Origin: Ichthyophonus hoferi
Taxonomy: Eukaryota > Opisthokonta > Ichthyosporea > Ichthyophonida > Ichthyophonidae
Reading direction: 5' to 3'
Assembly (NCBI GenBank): GCA_002751075.1
Contig: NAOQ01000081.1
Span: 34,911 to 98,910, forward strand
Length of the DNA stretch: 64,000 bases
In this document: one piece after another, positions 1 to 13,100 of the stretch
Position numbering within the stretch: the first letter of the stretch is position 1
How the letters are laid out: every line of letters starts with the position of its first letter
Position numbers and translations under genes: made by a program
The notes under the pieces: generated by a model
Database searches by the model: none
What the model saw: the letters and a program-made list of their open reading frames with translations, nothing else
What the model was told of the DNA's origin: nothing

Positions 1-771
1 ACAAGTTATTTTTTTATTTAGGAAATTGTGCTTATTATCATGCAATATCTTCATACACAACTTTCATTCCACAATAAGAAAGTTATAAAAGCAAAAGCCA
101 AAGAGATGGAAGGCACTGTTTTATGTCTCATATCTGACTTAAAACTATTATTCAGTTATTGGTGCCCATCTTATTTTAATATAACCAAACCAAAGAGATG
201 GAGGGGAGGGGGCATTGCTTTATGTCTCATATATCCGATTTGGAGCCAATAGCCAGTTACTGACGCCGATCTCGTTTTAATATCCTTAGACATCGATAAT
301 CATTTTGAACAATAACAGTCTGATTTTGTTATGGCCATACTGTGTAAAAAGGTAGTGCTTTAATAGAGTAACTGTGAGCGACTAGACAGTGAGAAAAATC
401 ACAATCATATCCAATCCTACAATCCTATTGTAAAGTGCTAATATTCCATGGCCTATGATTGCTTTGAAAATTCTTGAACGCCTCTCTAAATTGGATACTC
501 GGATCAATGTGCATCAGTGATGAGATAACTGCTACCAACCATGCCTTAAATAACCACCCGCTCGTAAATAGTAATACATTTCAGTAATCAGGAAAATATA
601 AAAGGACATGATGGAAATTATTGACCAAAAACGGACTTGCGCTTTATTCATGTAATGAATTTCTTTTAAAAGGAAAAAAATCAATAAACATGTAAATTTA
701 TAATGTTCAATCAATGTCAGACGAAGTTAATTTTTCATAAAAAATAAAAACGTGAACCTGATTCAAGTAAT
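1..771. other. left-edge stretch without a recognisable gene
   Basis: No reading frame here looks like a known protein or carries plausible exon signals. The stretch holds a diverged tandem duplication (98-283) and otherwise A/T-rich sequence that runs into the 3' end of the pyruvate decarboxylase relic at 772. Confidence 0.6.
98..283. repeat. diverged tandem duplication, about 90 bp unit
   Basis: Two head-to-tail copies (98-182 and 190-283) start with CCAAAGAGATGGA, share TTTATGTCTCATAT in the middle and end in TTTTAATAT. They differ by substitutions and short indels, so the duplication is old. No coding potential is seen. Confidence 0.75.
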
Positions 772-2481
772 TTAAATGTCTTTCTGGCGACCGTTGGCAA
801 CAGCAGCGCGGGGACCGATTTTGAGGAGCTCCCTGGTGCAGTCATCACGATCAGTGCAGCACTCAATGAAGTAGAGACCGGTGTTGTTCTTGGCCTCAGC
901 CACAGCATCGACGAGCTCCTCCTCAGTTGTGCATCTCCAGGCCTTGGTCTTTCCGGAGCTCTTGTGGCTGTTGAAGGACTTGACGAGGTTGGCGTAGTCA
1001 CACATCTGGATGTTTTTGTAGATACCATCGTGGATCTTAACCTCAATGGTGTAACCGTCGTTGTTGATGAGGAAGATTATGGGGTTCTGATCATAACGGA
1101 TCAGGGTGGAGAGCTCCTGGTTAGTCATCTGGAATGATCCATCGCCAATCATGGCAATGACACTTTTTTTGCCCTCGAGAACCATGCTTATACCGAGGTA
1201 GCTCCAACGGACCAACCGATGGAACAGTATTGCATCTGGAACTCGTAGAGGCAACCATCAGGGAGGGTTATCCTCTGACCGTGGAGCCAAGAGTCACCAG
1301 TCTCAACGAGGAGGGCGGTGTCGGCGCTAAGAAGGCCCTGCACCTGCCTGTTAATGTTGCAAGTGGTGAGAATGCTTCCGGGAGCGTTGGCGATGTAAGT
1401 GGTATTGCTGTCGAGAGTACGGAGACGGCGAGTAGTACACATGGTCACATCGTTAGGTTTGATGGCCTTGGCTAGGGCGCTAACAAACTCAGCCATGTAG
1501 ACAGATCCATACTCATTGGCAGGAGTGCGGACACTGTCCTTTGAAACGATAACAATGTTATCCCACTTGAGGGGAGCGTTAGCGGAGCCGAAGTCGTTAA
1601 AGATGGGACCAACGTAGATCTGCATGTCAGCGTTGTCAACAACATTACACACGTTGGGGGAAGCAGAAAGTCTCCAAGATGTACTAATAAAGTTGGGATG
1701 GGACTCGGGGAAGAGACCCTTGGCGTCAAACATGATAGCGGTGGCCCAGCCAGCAGCAGTGGAAAGCTCGACCATGACTTCCAGAGCCTTGTAAGGCTTG
1801 GTCCTAACACCGCTTATAAGGACGAGGTTCACAGACTTCTCTCACTGGGCGATGACGCTAGCAACAGCGGCCTTGAGGGAAGCGGGGTTGCTTTTTCTGA
1901 TACCCTCAATGACGAAGGGGATGGGCATGGGAACTGGGGCGCTGACAATATTGCAGGCCATGGACAGGAAGACGGGCTTCTTCTCCTTCATAGCAGTGGA
2001 GAAAGCAAGATCAATCTAGGCGGGACCATTCCTAGGGTGAAGGACTTGTAGAGACTAGCAAGTCACGGTCTCCATGCATCTGATCTCCTGAGTGCGCTTC
2101 ACCTCACCAGTGGTGTGGTGGACGATACGGTCACTTCCATAGTCGAGGTTGTTGGGGCATCACAACAAGGAGATCGGCGGAATAGGCGCCAGCAATGGCG
2201 TTAATGGCGGAGAGAGAGCCAACTGTGTAGGTGACTACTATAACAGCGCAACTGTTGGCACGTGCGTAGCTATCAGCAACATAGCCAGCGTTTAACTCAC
2301 TGCAGCAACTCACCAAGGGGAGTTCCTCCTTGAAACGAAGAATCTCGTCGAGAAGAATAAGGTTGAAATCTCCGGGAACAACAAAGTAGTCTTTGATACC
2401 GATGTCAATCATGCGACGAGCTAGGTAGGAGCCCACTGTGCTGGGGACCTCACCCTCACGGAACTTGTTCTCGGCAACCAT
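772..2481 (-). pseudogene. pyruvate decarboxylase pseudogene (thiamine-diphosphate enzyme)
   Basis: Pyruvate decarboxylase converts pyruvate to acetaldehyde and CO2. Family marks are seen along the whole length. The N-terminal cofactor domain has IGIKDYFVVPGDFN and SELNAGYVADSYAR with the catalytic Glu; the middle domain includes [18 protein letters not shown]; the C-terminal cofactor motif runs from IGDGSFQMTNQELSTLIRY to NPIIFLINNDGYTIEV. The reading is broken: the frame shifts near 2160, where residues of the usual Val-Gly-Gly-Pro turn are missing, and again near 1190-1250, and in-frame stops lie at about 2055-2057, 2016-2018 and 1842-1844. It has no introns, unlike every other gene here, and is visibly richer in G and C than its surroundings. 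A processed copy of a highly expressed gene or a decayed transferred gene would both fit. Sequencing error is less likely with five separate lesions. Confidence 0.9.
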
Positions 2482-3221
2482 TTTCTTTGTATTGTTATCT
2501 AACAGTAAAGTATACGTTGTGAAGAAATGAACGGCTCATTATGTGGTCGCAGGATTTCTGCCATTGGTTCATTTTGGATAATCTTGCAATATAAAACCAA
2601 TAGACTGCACTAACTGTTTGTTTCCAGATTACATGCGACTCATAAACCCAATTTGACGGTACGATACTTATATATAACTCTCCATTGAAAGATCAACCAA
2701 TGAGCATTGTGTCTGTCATAATTACCATAATACTAACATGCAATATCATATAGTACTATATACTCACCTATATCACATCACCAGCTAATATCATATACTA
2801 TCATATAATATTATTTAATTACATATAATAACATATACTAACGGACGATAGGTAACTTTGATGCAGAGAGATCTCAATTTAGTCTCAGATCGCATAGGCC
2901 ATTGGTGCTAAACAGCCTGATACATCTTCTTACAATAAAAGTGTTTATTATTATTGGGTATTAAGTATTTTTAACTTTAAACTGTCTAAGGTAGCCAATA
3001 AAATACTTTCAATCAAAATAATTGGAAATATAAAGCCTCTTCTGAAATAGTCCCTATGCAATATTATAAATTCAGGCTATATTGAATGATAAATAATATG
3101 TATATAATATAATATAATATAGTATCATATATTAGTATTTTGACAATTATAACTTTGTTGAAAAAATATAATAAAAACCTTCTTATTGTTAGAGTAAGGA
3201 TATCGTACAAAACAACAAAAC
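2482..3221. other. divergent intergenic region
   Basis: It lies between the decarboxylase relic (minus) and the NKAPD1-like gene (plus), so it should contain the promoter of the latter. It is A/T-rich with many ATATA/TATAATATAATATAG tracts, and an ATTGG pentamer lies near 2880-2920. No further gene is seen. Confidence 0.5.
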
Positions 3222-5464
3222 ATGAAGGTGATAGATAAGCAACTACTTGGAAATATTATACGCCAGGTAGACTCTCATAATAAGGTATGTGTGTTTTTGC
3301 ACGCATCTTTACATCTATTCACATCTAATTGCAAGAGAGTATTTTTATTTAAATAACAACATCTGTATTATTTTATATTTCTATGCGAATATATTTACTA
3401 TATTGTTGTTGCGATACTTGAAGAGAGAGAAAAAATACGGACAAAGGGACGGAGAGGCAATAATGAGATGGGTGGATGAGGATTAGGAAGTATACAGAGA
3501 TGAACATAGGCAATACAAGTGAAAAAGAAAAAAATGAAGTATGAGTTGAGATATTTATATATAGTGGAGAGAAACATGGGGGTAATCTTTCTTATATTAT
3601 CTTCACTCTAGGGTGTGGAGGTGAGAGAGATGTGGAAAGTGTGGAGCAAGAAAAATAGTCCTGTGAGAGGTCATAGTCAACAGTCAAGGAGTGACTCTGA
3701 GATTAATAAAGATAGGGATAGGGATAGAGAGAGAGATAGGGATAGGGATAGGGATAGGGATAGAGATAGAGTTAGATATAGAGATGGAGATGGAGAGAGA
3801 GAGAGAGATGAAGATAGATATAGAGATCGAGATAGAGATAGAGATAGAGATAGAGGTAGATATATAGATAGAGATATAGATAATGATAGAGATAGAGATA
3901 GAGATAGAGATAGAGATAGGGATAAAGATAGAGGTAGAAGTAGAGATATAGATAGAGATATAGATAGATACAGTGGTAGTGATAGCGAAAATATCAGACC
4001 AGTAAAGGCAGCTTTAATCAACAAGCATATAAATCATCTAAAGGAACTACACAAGTAAGATAATAGATTGCAATAGCACGTAGTATATATATGTTGGTGT
4101 ATGGTAGTATATAATATGATTGTATATGTACTGTGGATCATTATCTATTTGCACCTATTTTCTGTCTTATACAATCACGCAGTCATTCTTACGCCCATAT
4201 AGCATATCATAGTATATCGTAGTATATCATAATATATGCCCATGCCCCCTTGTTATATATTTATCTTTATATAACTATCTATATCCTATATTATATACCA
4301 TACTATGTATTATACTATATGCCATATTATATACCATACTATATACTATACTATATACTATACTATACTATACTCTACTATATACCATACTCTATATCAT
4401 ACTACATACTATACTATATACTATACTCTATAGCGTACTACATACTATATTATATACCATACTATATACCACACTATATAGCCATATGATTATATAGTAT
4501 CTTATATATACATGCATCTACATATGAGGATGTATGCGGATATATATACTTACGCAAGCACGCATACACACACGTGCACATACACCCCAATTTCCTTCAA
4601 CACTACTTATATTTTACTTCTTAACATGGGGTCCTTTCAGACAAAAACGACTACGTCACGAGCAAGAGAAACTGCGCATTGCTACGTTGGTGGCAGGAGA
4701 GAGGTGGGTAAAAGAGTTTTTAATGATTTCTAGGGCCTTATATGGTTGGAATTTTTCTTTTACATTCTTTGATTGGTACATGTGAGAATGTGAACCCTTG
4801 CTTGCATGAGAGTATATATTTCTATTTACTATTTTACCTATTAAAAGTTTTTGCAGTATATGGTATTACATTATGATTTTCATCAGTCATATTGGGGAAG
4901 TAGTTGTGACATGTATTGCTATATATTACCTATACGCAGTAAATGGAGTGACAGAAAGAAGTGTATGTCATAAGCACAATCTGTTGCTTCATTGCGACAC
5001 AAAAAACACGAAAACTACCAATACACATACATACGTACATAGATACATACGTAAACACTGTAAAAAACATATCTACATAAACACACAAAGCACAAGACAT
5101 GGAAATATGTATGCAAGGATTTATACTTTTCAATATGCACTAACATGCACCTACACAATAAATATTCAGATGGGATCATAGTGGATTTCATGAACTGACA
5201 GGTATTAAAAATGACTACCTGGAGAATGAGACTCTATCGAAAAAAGAGAAGAAGAAACTAAAAAAAGAGAGTAAGAAAGAGAAAGATAAAAAACATAAGA
5301 GTAAGAAGGAGAAAGAGAAAAAGAGAAAGAAAAAAAACAAAAGGAAGGAAAAGAAATCCAAGCTTAGTAGTAAGAGTGAGAGTGAGAGGGAAAGTGGCAG
5401 TGGAAGTGACAGTGAGGCTGACGTGATTAGTCCTCCTGTACCTATACCCAATCATATTGATTGA
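3222..5464 (+). CDS. NKAPD1: NKAPD1-like (C11orf57-type) basic nuclear protein
   Basis: Four exons, 3222-3284, 3612-4054, 4641-4703 and 5170-5464, join with matching phases (0, 2, 2) to give 287 residues. Exon 1 reads LLGNIIRQVDSHNK and exon 2 continues into EVREMWKVWSKK. In vertebrate NKAPD1 the same place reads LLRNVIRHTDAHNK then EESDMWKIRELEK. Exons 3 and 4 create GERWDHSGFHELTG, matching the family's RWGHSGYKELYP. Residues about 55-141 are a long Arg-Asp dipeptide run not known to me in the vertebrate protein. The C-terminal 80 residues are Lys/Glu-rich then Ser/Glu-rich, typical of nuclear speckle proteins. The family's function is poorly defined; a link to RNA processing is inferred from composition. 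The ATG at 3222 is the first in frame, and the donor GTATGT follows exon 1. The conserved motif order makes the assignment firm even though the protein is short. Confidence 0.87.
3711..3970 (+). repeat. GATAGA/GATAGG hexanucleotide repeat coding for Arg-Asp
   Basis: About 260 bp of imperfect GATAGG and GATAGA units lie inside exon 2 of the NKAPD1-like gene. The unit length of six keeps the frame open and encodes mostly alternating Arg and Asp, with interruptions such as GRYIDRDIDNDRD. The opposite strand is also open (Leu/Ser repeat), a by-product of the repeat. Confidence 0.9.
4200..4500. repeat. A/T-rich ACTATATACC-type simple repeat
   Basis: Degenerate repeats of ATACTATACTATATACCATA fill much of the intron between exons 2 and 3 of the NKAPD1-like gene. 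Apparent open frames across it (Tyr/Ile/Leu-rich) are products of the repeat. Confidence 0.8.
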
Positions 5465-6747
5465 AACTGAGGCACGTGACATATTAGGTCAGCCTCCAAT
5501 CACACTTAATACTCTTACTTCTATATCCAATGAGAATAATCCTACTACTACCACTGTGCGAACACGTGTATGACGGTATGCATGTACAATAGTATGTATA
5601 TATATATAGAAGATATTATACATAATAATACAATGCAAGAAACCTGTCAAGCACCCTCTCTCTCATTATATCTTTGCTACATTCTTTTGCATATTAAACT
5701 AGGTAAATGCTTGTATTTTTATTTGAAAGCGTTGTTCTAATGGTGTGATAATAATATCCTACCCATAAGTACATAGTGACACAAGTGCAGCAAATTGGTT
5801 TTAAATTTTTTTTTTTTAAAAAAATATGTAAGTCTCTAAAAAATTGTGTATATAATATATGCTGGCCCTGTCTTCACCAACTATCTTTCCACTCCAACAA
5901 CAACTCTTTACCCCACCCTGTGAATGCACAGAAAAGACCTGACAATCATATATCAATACATTATATATGAATAAATATATGTGTACCTTATTTAGGCTAT
6001 GTTCAGGTATATTATGTTATTGTCATTTAATTAAATTATAAATGGAATTTATAGTTGGCTTTAAGAAATCTTATAGGCGCATGCCTGACTATGTACGTGA
6101 TCATTGATTGGGAATATAATCATTGATAGAAAACCTAGTAGTGATAATTGGCTAAATGAGTTACAACCAATAATAGATAATCGCCAATACAAGTGCGATT
6201 TATAATAAATAATCGTTAATTAATTATAAACAATAATAAATAATTATAGAAGCAAAATGTAGAAATGCATACATTGTCCCATAGGTAGTTTGTTGATAAA
6301 CAAAACTTAAAACCAAACCAACATCATTAATATGTTCTATAGGCATTCTTTCTTTTAATATAATTCACCACGGTAAATTACATTTCAACGCCTGCTGATT
6401 TGTATCTATATATAGGAAACAGGGTGTCAAAAATGAACGATGGAAGGGAACATAATAAGCCCTGGTGGTTTGTTTAAATTACAAACTATTAATTAATTGG
6501 CTTAAGTTCTTATTTAAGCAACGTTAACCTATGGCATTGAGACATTAAAAGTAAAAAAAAAAACAGTCCAGGTACACTATCAGCCTTTAAGGGCGAGCAG
6601 AAAATATTTATTGAAAATGAAACCTATATATTTTTACTTTTAAAAAGATTATTTTAATGCACACATTCTTGTAGGCATTGCTATTGGTCGCTATATCTGG
6701 TTTATATACAGTCCTTAGGCTTTCACAGGGTAGTGGCCACACGTGGT
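5465..6747. other. convergent 3' intergenic region
   Basis: It lies between the 3' ends of the NKAPD1-like gene (plus) and the dioxygenase gene (minus). It is A/T-rich, with a T-run followed by an A-run near 5808-5825 and an AATAAA near 5970 that could serve as a poly(A) signal. No gene is seen. Confidence 0.5.
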
Positions 6748-7109
6748 TCATTCTAGGTTGGATGATTGGAGTACTGTAGGTATATGTATGGGGGTGGTTA
6801 GGTATAAGTATATGTGATATGTGTATCTATGCATGTATATATTTATATATTGCTAGAGTTAAAGAATAGCAGTGGGGTAACCTTGTAAGTGAGTATACTG
6901 GAGTACGGCTGTATCATTGCATCCCTATATATATATATATACTTTATAACACAACTAACATCATACTATATACTCTTATACAAGCCTACACATAGACCAA
7001 TACCTGAATATGCAAAGAGAATATAAAGTAGACAACAGGTCTACCACTAGGTCATATACATGTACCATATATACCTATACATATACATATATAATATATA
7101 ATATACCAT

Positions 7110-7140
<31 letters not shown>

Positions 7141-10100
7141 CATACACACCTGCTAGTCGACTATAAAAGTCATCCCTATCAACATAACATCCTTTCAACA
7201 GACGCTCACATGTCTCGTCAAACTTTGTACGTGCATGGAAGACACGATTGTTGTTTAACACAACACAGTCCCCCTGTATAGGCATATACCACAGAGATAT
7301 TGAGAGTGTATGACGAAGATAGAGAGTGAGAGAATGAGAATGAGAAATGAAAGAGAACAGTGAAGAGATTTATAATATCAGATATATTGGAAACCACATA
7401 AAGGTATAGGTATGTAATTAAGTAAGTTTACATATAGAGAGCTACCAATGCTGGCTCAGGGAAAACGTAAAGGTAAAGTGCATGACTTATTTTCTCAATC
7501 TCTATTGGCTGCTGTGTTTTAAGGAATTCTCCTTTCACTAATTCATTGGAAGATCTTATGCTATATAATATAGGCAACACCTTAGTGCAATAATTGACAA
7601 AGATCTTAATCTATGTTTCGACGAAAAAGGAATATTTTAGTATGATAGTATAATAGTATAATTATATAAAGTGTATAATAGTATAATTGCATAACAGTGT
7701 AATGATGTCATAATAGTATATACGAGTGACTGATTATATAAGAATAATAATCACCAGGGGAAAAGGTAATCATACATCAAATACAACAGTTCTATCCAGA
7801 AAGTTAATACATATACAATTTTATAATATCTACATAGAGGATATAGGGGGTTTACATACAGGCTCCATTCGCTTTACAATTTGGGATTCCGGTGCGCGAC
7901 ACATGGAACTAAATAGACGGTGCGCTTTGTAGAAATCACCCATTTGCTCCACGGGAAGGTCAAGTGGTGCCTGGTCCAGAGGGTAGGGAATAGGTAAGTT
8001 GATATATATATATATATATATAACTATGACCCTATAGTATTATGTCATTTCACTAAGAGCTTTCTTGCTACTCTAAAGGCCAACTGTTTTTATATTATAT
8101 TATATTATATTATGCTACTTTATGTTATATTGCATTATCGTTTATAATACCAATCATAAAACAAAGACAACAGTGTATTATATACAACCCCTATACATAG
8201 GAACCATAGAACCTATAATTATATAGACAACAATATGAGTGCTAGGGATATGATATGATTGGTCAGGTAAAATGTCGTTGTAAACCCAACTTCATGTGAG
8301 ACCAGAAAAAGTGTTTACTCATATATAGCCATATATATACGTACTATATCTGTCCTCTTCCCTGTTACATATGTACACCAAAACCAATACATATTTCCTG
8401 GTTCTATCTTTATGTTCTTAATCACATAATATAGATATAATAAGCATCTATACCCACTTTATATATATACAAATAAAGTAGCCATATAACGTGAGGTCAA
8501 TATCTAAATAAATAAATAATAAAAAACATAAAACATGAACACCAAAAAGAGACCCTACCTCCCAAGGAGGTGAATAATGAAGCTTATCTATTTGTCCTTG
8601 GGCATCCAATGAAATAAGGGTATGCTTACATGTGCGTTGTTCACTACTGCTTCGATAATGGTATGATAGAGGTAACTGACTGAGTATTTGAAAGGCTTCT
8701 GGCTCCTATAGAAGGTAGGTAGTGTGTGGTACGGTGTAGTGAGTATAGTGCACTATAGTATAGTACGGTATGGTATGGTATGGCATGGTATAATATGGTA
8801 TGATATGATATGATAAGGTATGGTATGGTATGGTATAATATGGTATGGTATGGTATGGTATAATATGGTATGGTATGGTATGGTATGGTGGTATAGTATG
8901 ATATGGTATGGTATAATATGGTATGATATGGTATGGTATAATATGGTATGGTATGGTATGGTATAATATGGTATGGTGGTATAGTATGATGTGATATGAT
9001 ATGGTATGGTATGGTATGATATGATATGGCATGATATGTATAGTATGGTATGGTATGGTGTGGCATAGCATGGTATCATACAAGTCCAACATAATATACT
9101 AAATAAATAAACAAATAAATACACAAATAAACAACTCAACAAACCAAGGAGTAAACAAAACATAGAGAGCGAGTGTATCAAATATAGTTCACACCAACAC
9201 AAATCCAATTGGTGCTATATCATTCATTCTACATACCTTCTTCCTTAGCTTCTCTGCCACACTAAACCCATCCGCCAATTCGGTGACCCCTCCAGGGGCT
9301 GCCTTTAGGCAATGAAGGAGCTGTACCGCGGGAGGACATTCGAAATACTGTAGATCTTGATGGAGAGGGAGAGGGATGCTACTAGAAGCTATGTTGGTAG
9401 GGTTAGGCTGGAAGGCTACCTCCCAGGTTAGGCCATAGAAAGTGTTGCGGAGGGGGCCTATACGTTGGGCTATTTGTTCCACACAGGCTGTGCGGGAGAG
9501 GGGGAGATGAGAAAGAGGGATAAGGCATGGTTTTGTATATATAGATGCATGCGTATATGATAGTATATACGATAGGATGTATGATGATATATATGTTAGT
9601 ATGTATAAGAGTATGGCAGTATGCATGATAGTATGAATATAAACACACCAATATTATGCGAGTCGAGTAGTAAGTACATGCATATACTATAGGTCAATCC
9701 AACAATCTTCTTAAGAAAACTCGTCACTTTTTCAAATCCCAATTCCTCCAATAGGATCTATCCTTTAAACTGTGTGGCACACTATACCTCCGTGTTGTAC
9801 CTATACACACTATATATATGTACTACCCCTCCAACATAACGTCCTATATTCTCTCTCTATCCCCTTGAAACATCCCCCTAGAATAATCACAGACCAAGGC
9901 ACCTTACCTTTGACATCAGGTTTGGCATCTGGTATATTACGGACAAAGAAGAATCCATATCGACGGAGATTCTCCAAAGACTTGGGGCCATTATACACTC
10001 GTGTTACTTTCTATATATATGCTAGTATGATGGTATGTATGATGGTGTGATGGTGTGATAGTATGGTAGTATGGTAGTATGGTAGTAGGATAGTATGACA

Positions 10101-13100
10101 GTATGACCAATGGCCTACGGCTTATAATCTATGACATATGACCTACCTTACACAGCACGCTGTCCTGGTTCATATATTTGTTATAGTCTACATCTAGACT
10201 ATCTTTAGGCAATGTGGAGTCCCACAGCACCTGATTGACCGAAGATTCTTTCTGCAATGTTATTGGCTGGATATCAGTTAAGTCTTAAGAATTCTGACTG
10301 GGATAGAAGGTATAATAACTAGTGGCGTGTGAGCTAATATATCTTTGCAAGTGAACGGTTATGTAAACATACCATAACCTATATACTGTTGGTTACAATC
10401 AAGGTAGTAAGAGAAATAAAGGCAAATAAATAAACAAGGAAATTGGTTTTATAATCATAATAGAAAGAAGGAAAAGAGAAAAATCCAATCAACAATTCAA
10501 AAAGGGACAAGGGAAATAATTACATCCATTGGACGGCATCGCACTGATCTACAATGTGATCGAAGCCAGTCCAGTTTATATTGACTGACATGCATTTTCC
10601 TGTGATTTATAATGATTTTAATCATAAAAATATGCAAACACGGAAATTATACATAAAACCAGTAATAATAATAGTGTGCCATAATATAATATGGTATAAA
10701 TATTTAATGCGGTATATATTTAAATAAAAGACTAATCAAAGGCTCATATTAAAAGACAAATGATATATATATAGTCACTTTTAAAGCACATTAATACATA
10801 CCCATTCTCTAGCCATTGTACGGTCATGGAATCGTTGTTTATGACAGGTGTATCAGAAAATGTACACTTCTCTGGAAGATCCGCCACACAAATTAACTGT
10901 GTATGAAAAATTCAAAAACAATCATATGAGCAATTAACAGTTTAGTTTTCATTATTCAGTCATAAACACTGTGAATGGCAAGTATATAGTCTTAAGCATT
11001 ATTAATAATGGGTTCAGATAGACTATATATTTTATGCAAACACAAAGGCATATTCGGTTAGTATTTTAATTTTAAACTTATTCAATCTTCCTCAGTGTGT
11101 AACTACTATATATCAATTTAAAGAGCAATAATAATTGATACTAGTAGATTATATCGGTACCTATCAATTATATAGTGCATGTAGATTGGTAGTTTATCAT
11201 GCAGGCACTGTCTAAAGATAAGGATTGATGACTCCTCTCAGTAACTTACACACACCTATATATATATATATATATAATATACAATAACATTCATAATATA
11301 TATAAGCACACGTGAACAACCAAACAACTAACCACCTAAGTGGGAGAATAAACCCAGCCAACTCCCAACCTGTAGTAAATATAACACTAACAGCTATATG
11401 TATACCATACCTTTTGTTTAGAATCTGGATGGCAGCAGTATTGACAATTACAGTTATCTCTTAACCATGTAGTATGGTATTTGCTCTTGTGTCCGTCCTG
11501 TGTGCATGTGGATATATTAGGGTATTGGCTGGCTTAGTTATAGTTATCCTATTTATAGTAACCTTGTACTTAGTTATTTACACTTTGAGTTATATTTAAT
11601 TACTTTGACGGAATTCTATTATCTCTCTTTCTTTTTATTTCAATGTATGCTATGATATGATATGATATACTATGATATGATATGCTATGATATGTTACAT
11701 AAGGTATTTCTAATTTATGAACTTACCGAGAGAGTAGAATTTAATATGAAAATTAAACAATAAAAAGTATATAATGGTATTGATGTAAAAACCCTTTAAA
11801 ATTCTGTATTGTACTCTTAAATAAATTGTAATCATGGCTTCCATTAGTCTTTATATGGTATAGCATAATTAGTTATCGTATAATGGGTCAGAGTACAGAT
11901 GTGCAGACAGATTATAATAGTTTAGGGGGTATAGGCTAGACAAATAAAGGAGAAAAAATAAGATGTATTAAAATAAAATCAATTAACAATAAAACAAAAC
12001 AAAACAAAACAAAACAAAACAAACCATTCCCAGTAAAATAGGGTAGGCAGGTTTTACAATGAAGTAAATTAAGTGATAATATAATAAATTACAAGACAAT
12101 ATAATAAGGCATTTAATTTATAAAACGCTAGTCAAACAATATAATTAAATCTTTAACTACTTATGAAGCCAGTCCTCCGGATACTCAAAAAAAAAAAAAA
12201 ATGAACCGGTATTCTATCTTTTAAAACAACAATATACACCCGAAAAGGCATAGCAATGCAGGTATATATTTTAATAAATACATTTGCAGGGTTTACAATT
12301 ATTATATTTTAATGTTCTCTTCACATTACACTGTGACTTTAATACACCCTAATTAATTATTTAATAAGTTCATAAATAGATATAATAAGGCTGGTGCTAA
12401 TTAGAACTTCCTTTAATTCGAGACGAACCAATTGTAATACTCCGTGTTTGCCTGTATTGCAACGAATTGCCTAAATGTGTACCATTTAAAAATTTAAAAA
12501 AAGTAACATCGCATATTTAGTAGTCGATAAACAATACATGAACATCCACAAAGACCTACACATATAACAAAAATTGAATATATCATTAAAGTGTTTTATA
12601 ATAGTTAGTAACATACCCAACCTAGAAAAATAAACATAAGGTTAACTATGACTTTAATTGGAGACAGTCAGTCAAGCAAGTACTCTAATTTATACGGAAT
12701 AAATTTTAAAATATTAATTGAAGTGCGAGACCAGCAATGACTGAGACTATTTGAATAGATGTATCCAGGACATTTATTGTAAGCCAATAGCCATATAGAG
12801 TAAAATTTAACTAGATCGGTTCAATTAAGACCTCGTGCAATTTGAAAATTTACAAGATGTATGGAAAATAGAAAGCAATTTTCATGGAATTCATCGATTG
12901 CATTCTCTATTTTTTAAAATAAATTAGAATTCCAAGAGCCTATTGGCCCATCCATTATATAAATACTCTGAAAATCTCCATATTCGTATTGCCCCCTTTA
13001 AACATTTTCTATTGTTAACATATATTGTTGTAGTGTGGGAGCTAGTACTCCACTGTATTATAGTAGTTTCAGTGACCTCAACGTGCCAGTCTCATAACAA

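Noticed and set aside
3677-4024. Minus-strand Leu/Ser repeat frame
   Set aside because: Antisense shadow of the Arg-Asp coding repeat. The plus-strand reading is fixed by conserved motifs on both sides.
4250-4489. Plus-strand frame of Tyr/Ile/Leu repeats, hydrophobic like a membrane protein
   Set aside because: Pure A/T simple repeat inside an NKAPD1 intron, with no codon structure beyond the repeat.
8644-9208. Long overlapping minus-strand frames rich in His, Tyr, Ile and Pro
   Set aside because: They arise only from the TGGTA-type five-base satellite, which stays open in several frames, and they lie in an intron of the dioxygenase gene.
9685-9752. Exon-like segment ELGFEKVTSFLKKIVGLT in the dioxygenase region
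   Set aside because: No acceptor gives the required phase, and the flanking exons (9908-10010 and 9237-9487) join directly and match the family without it.
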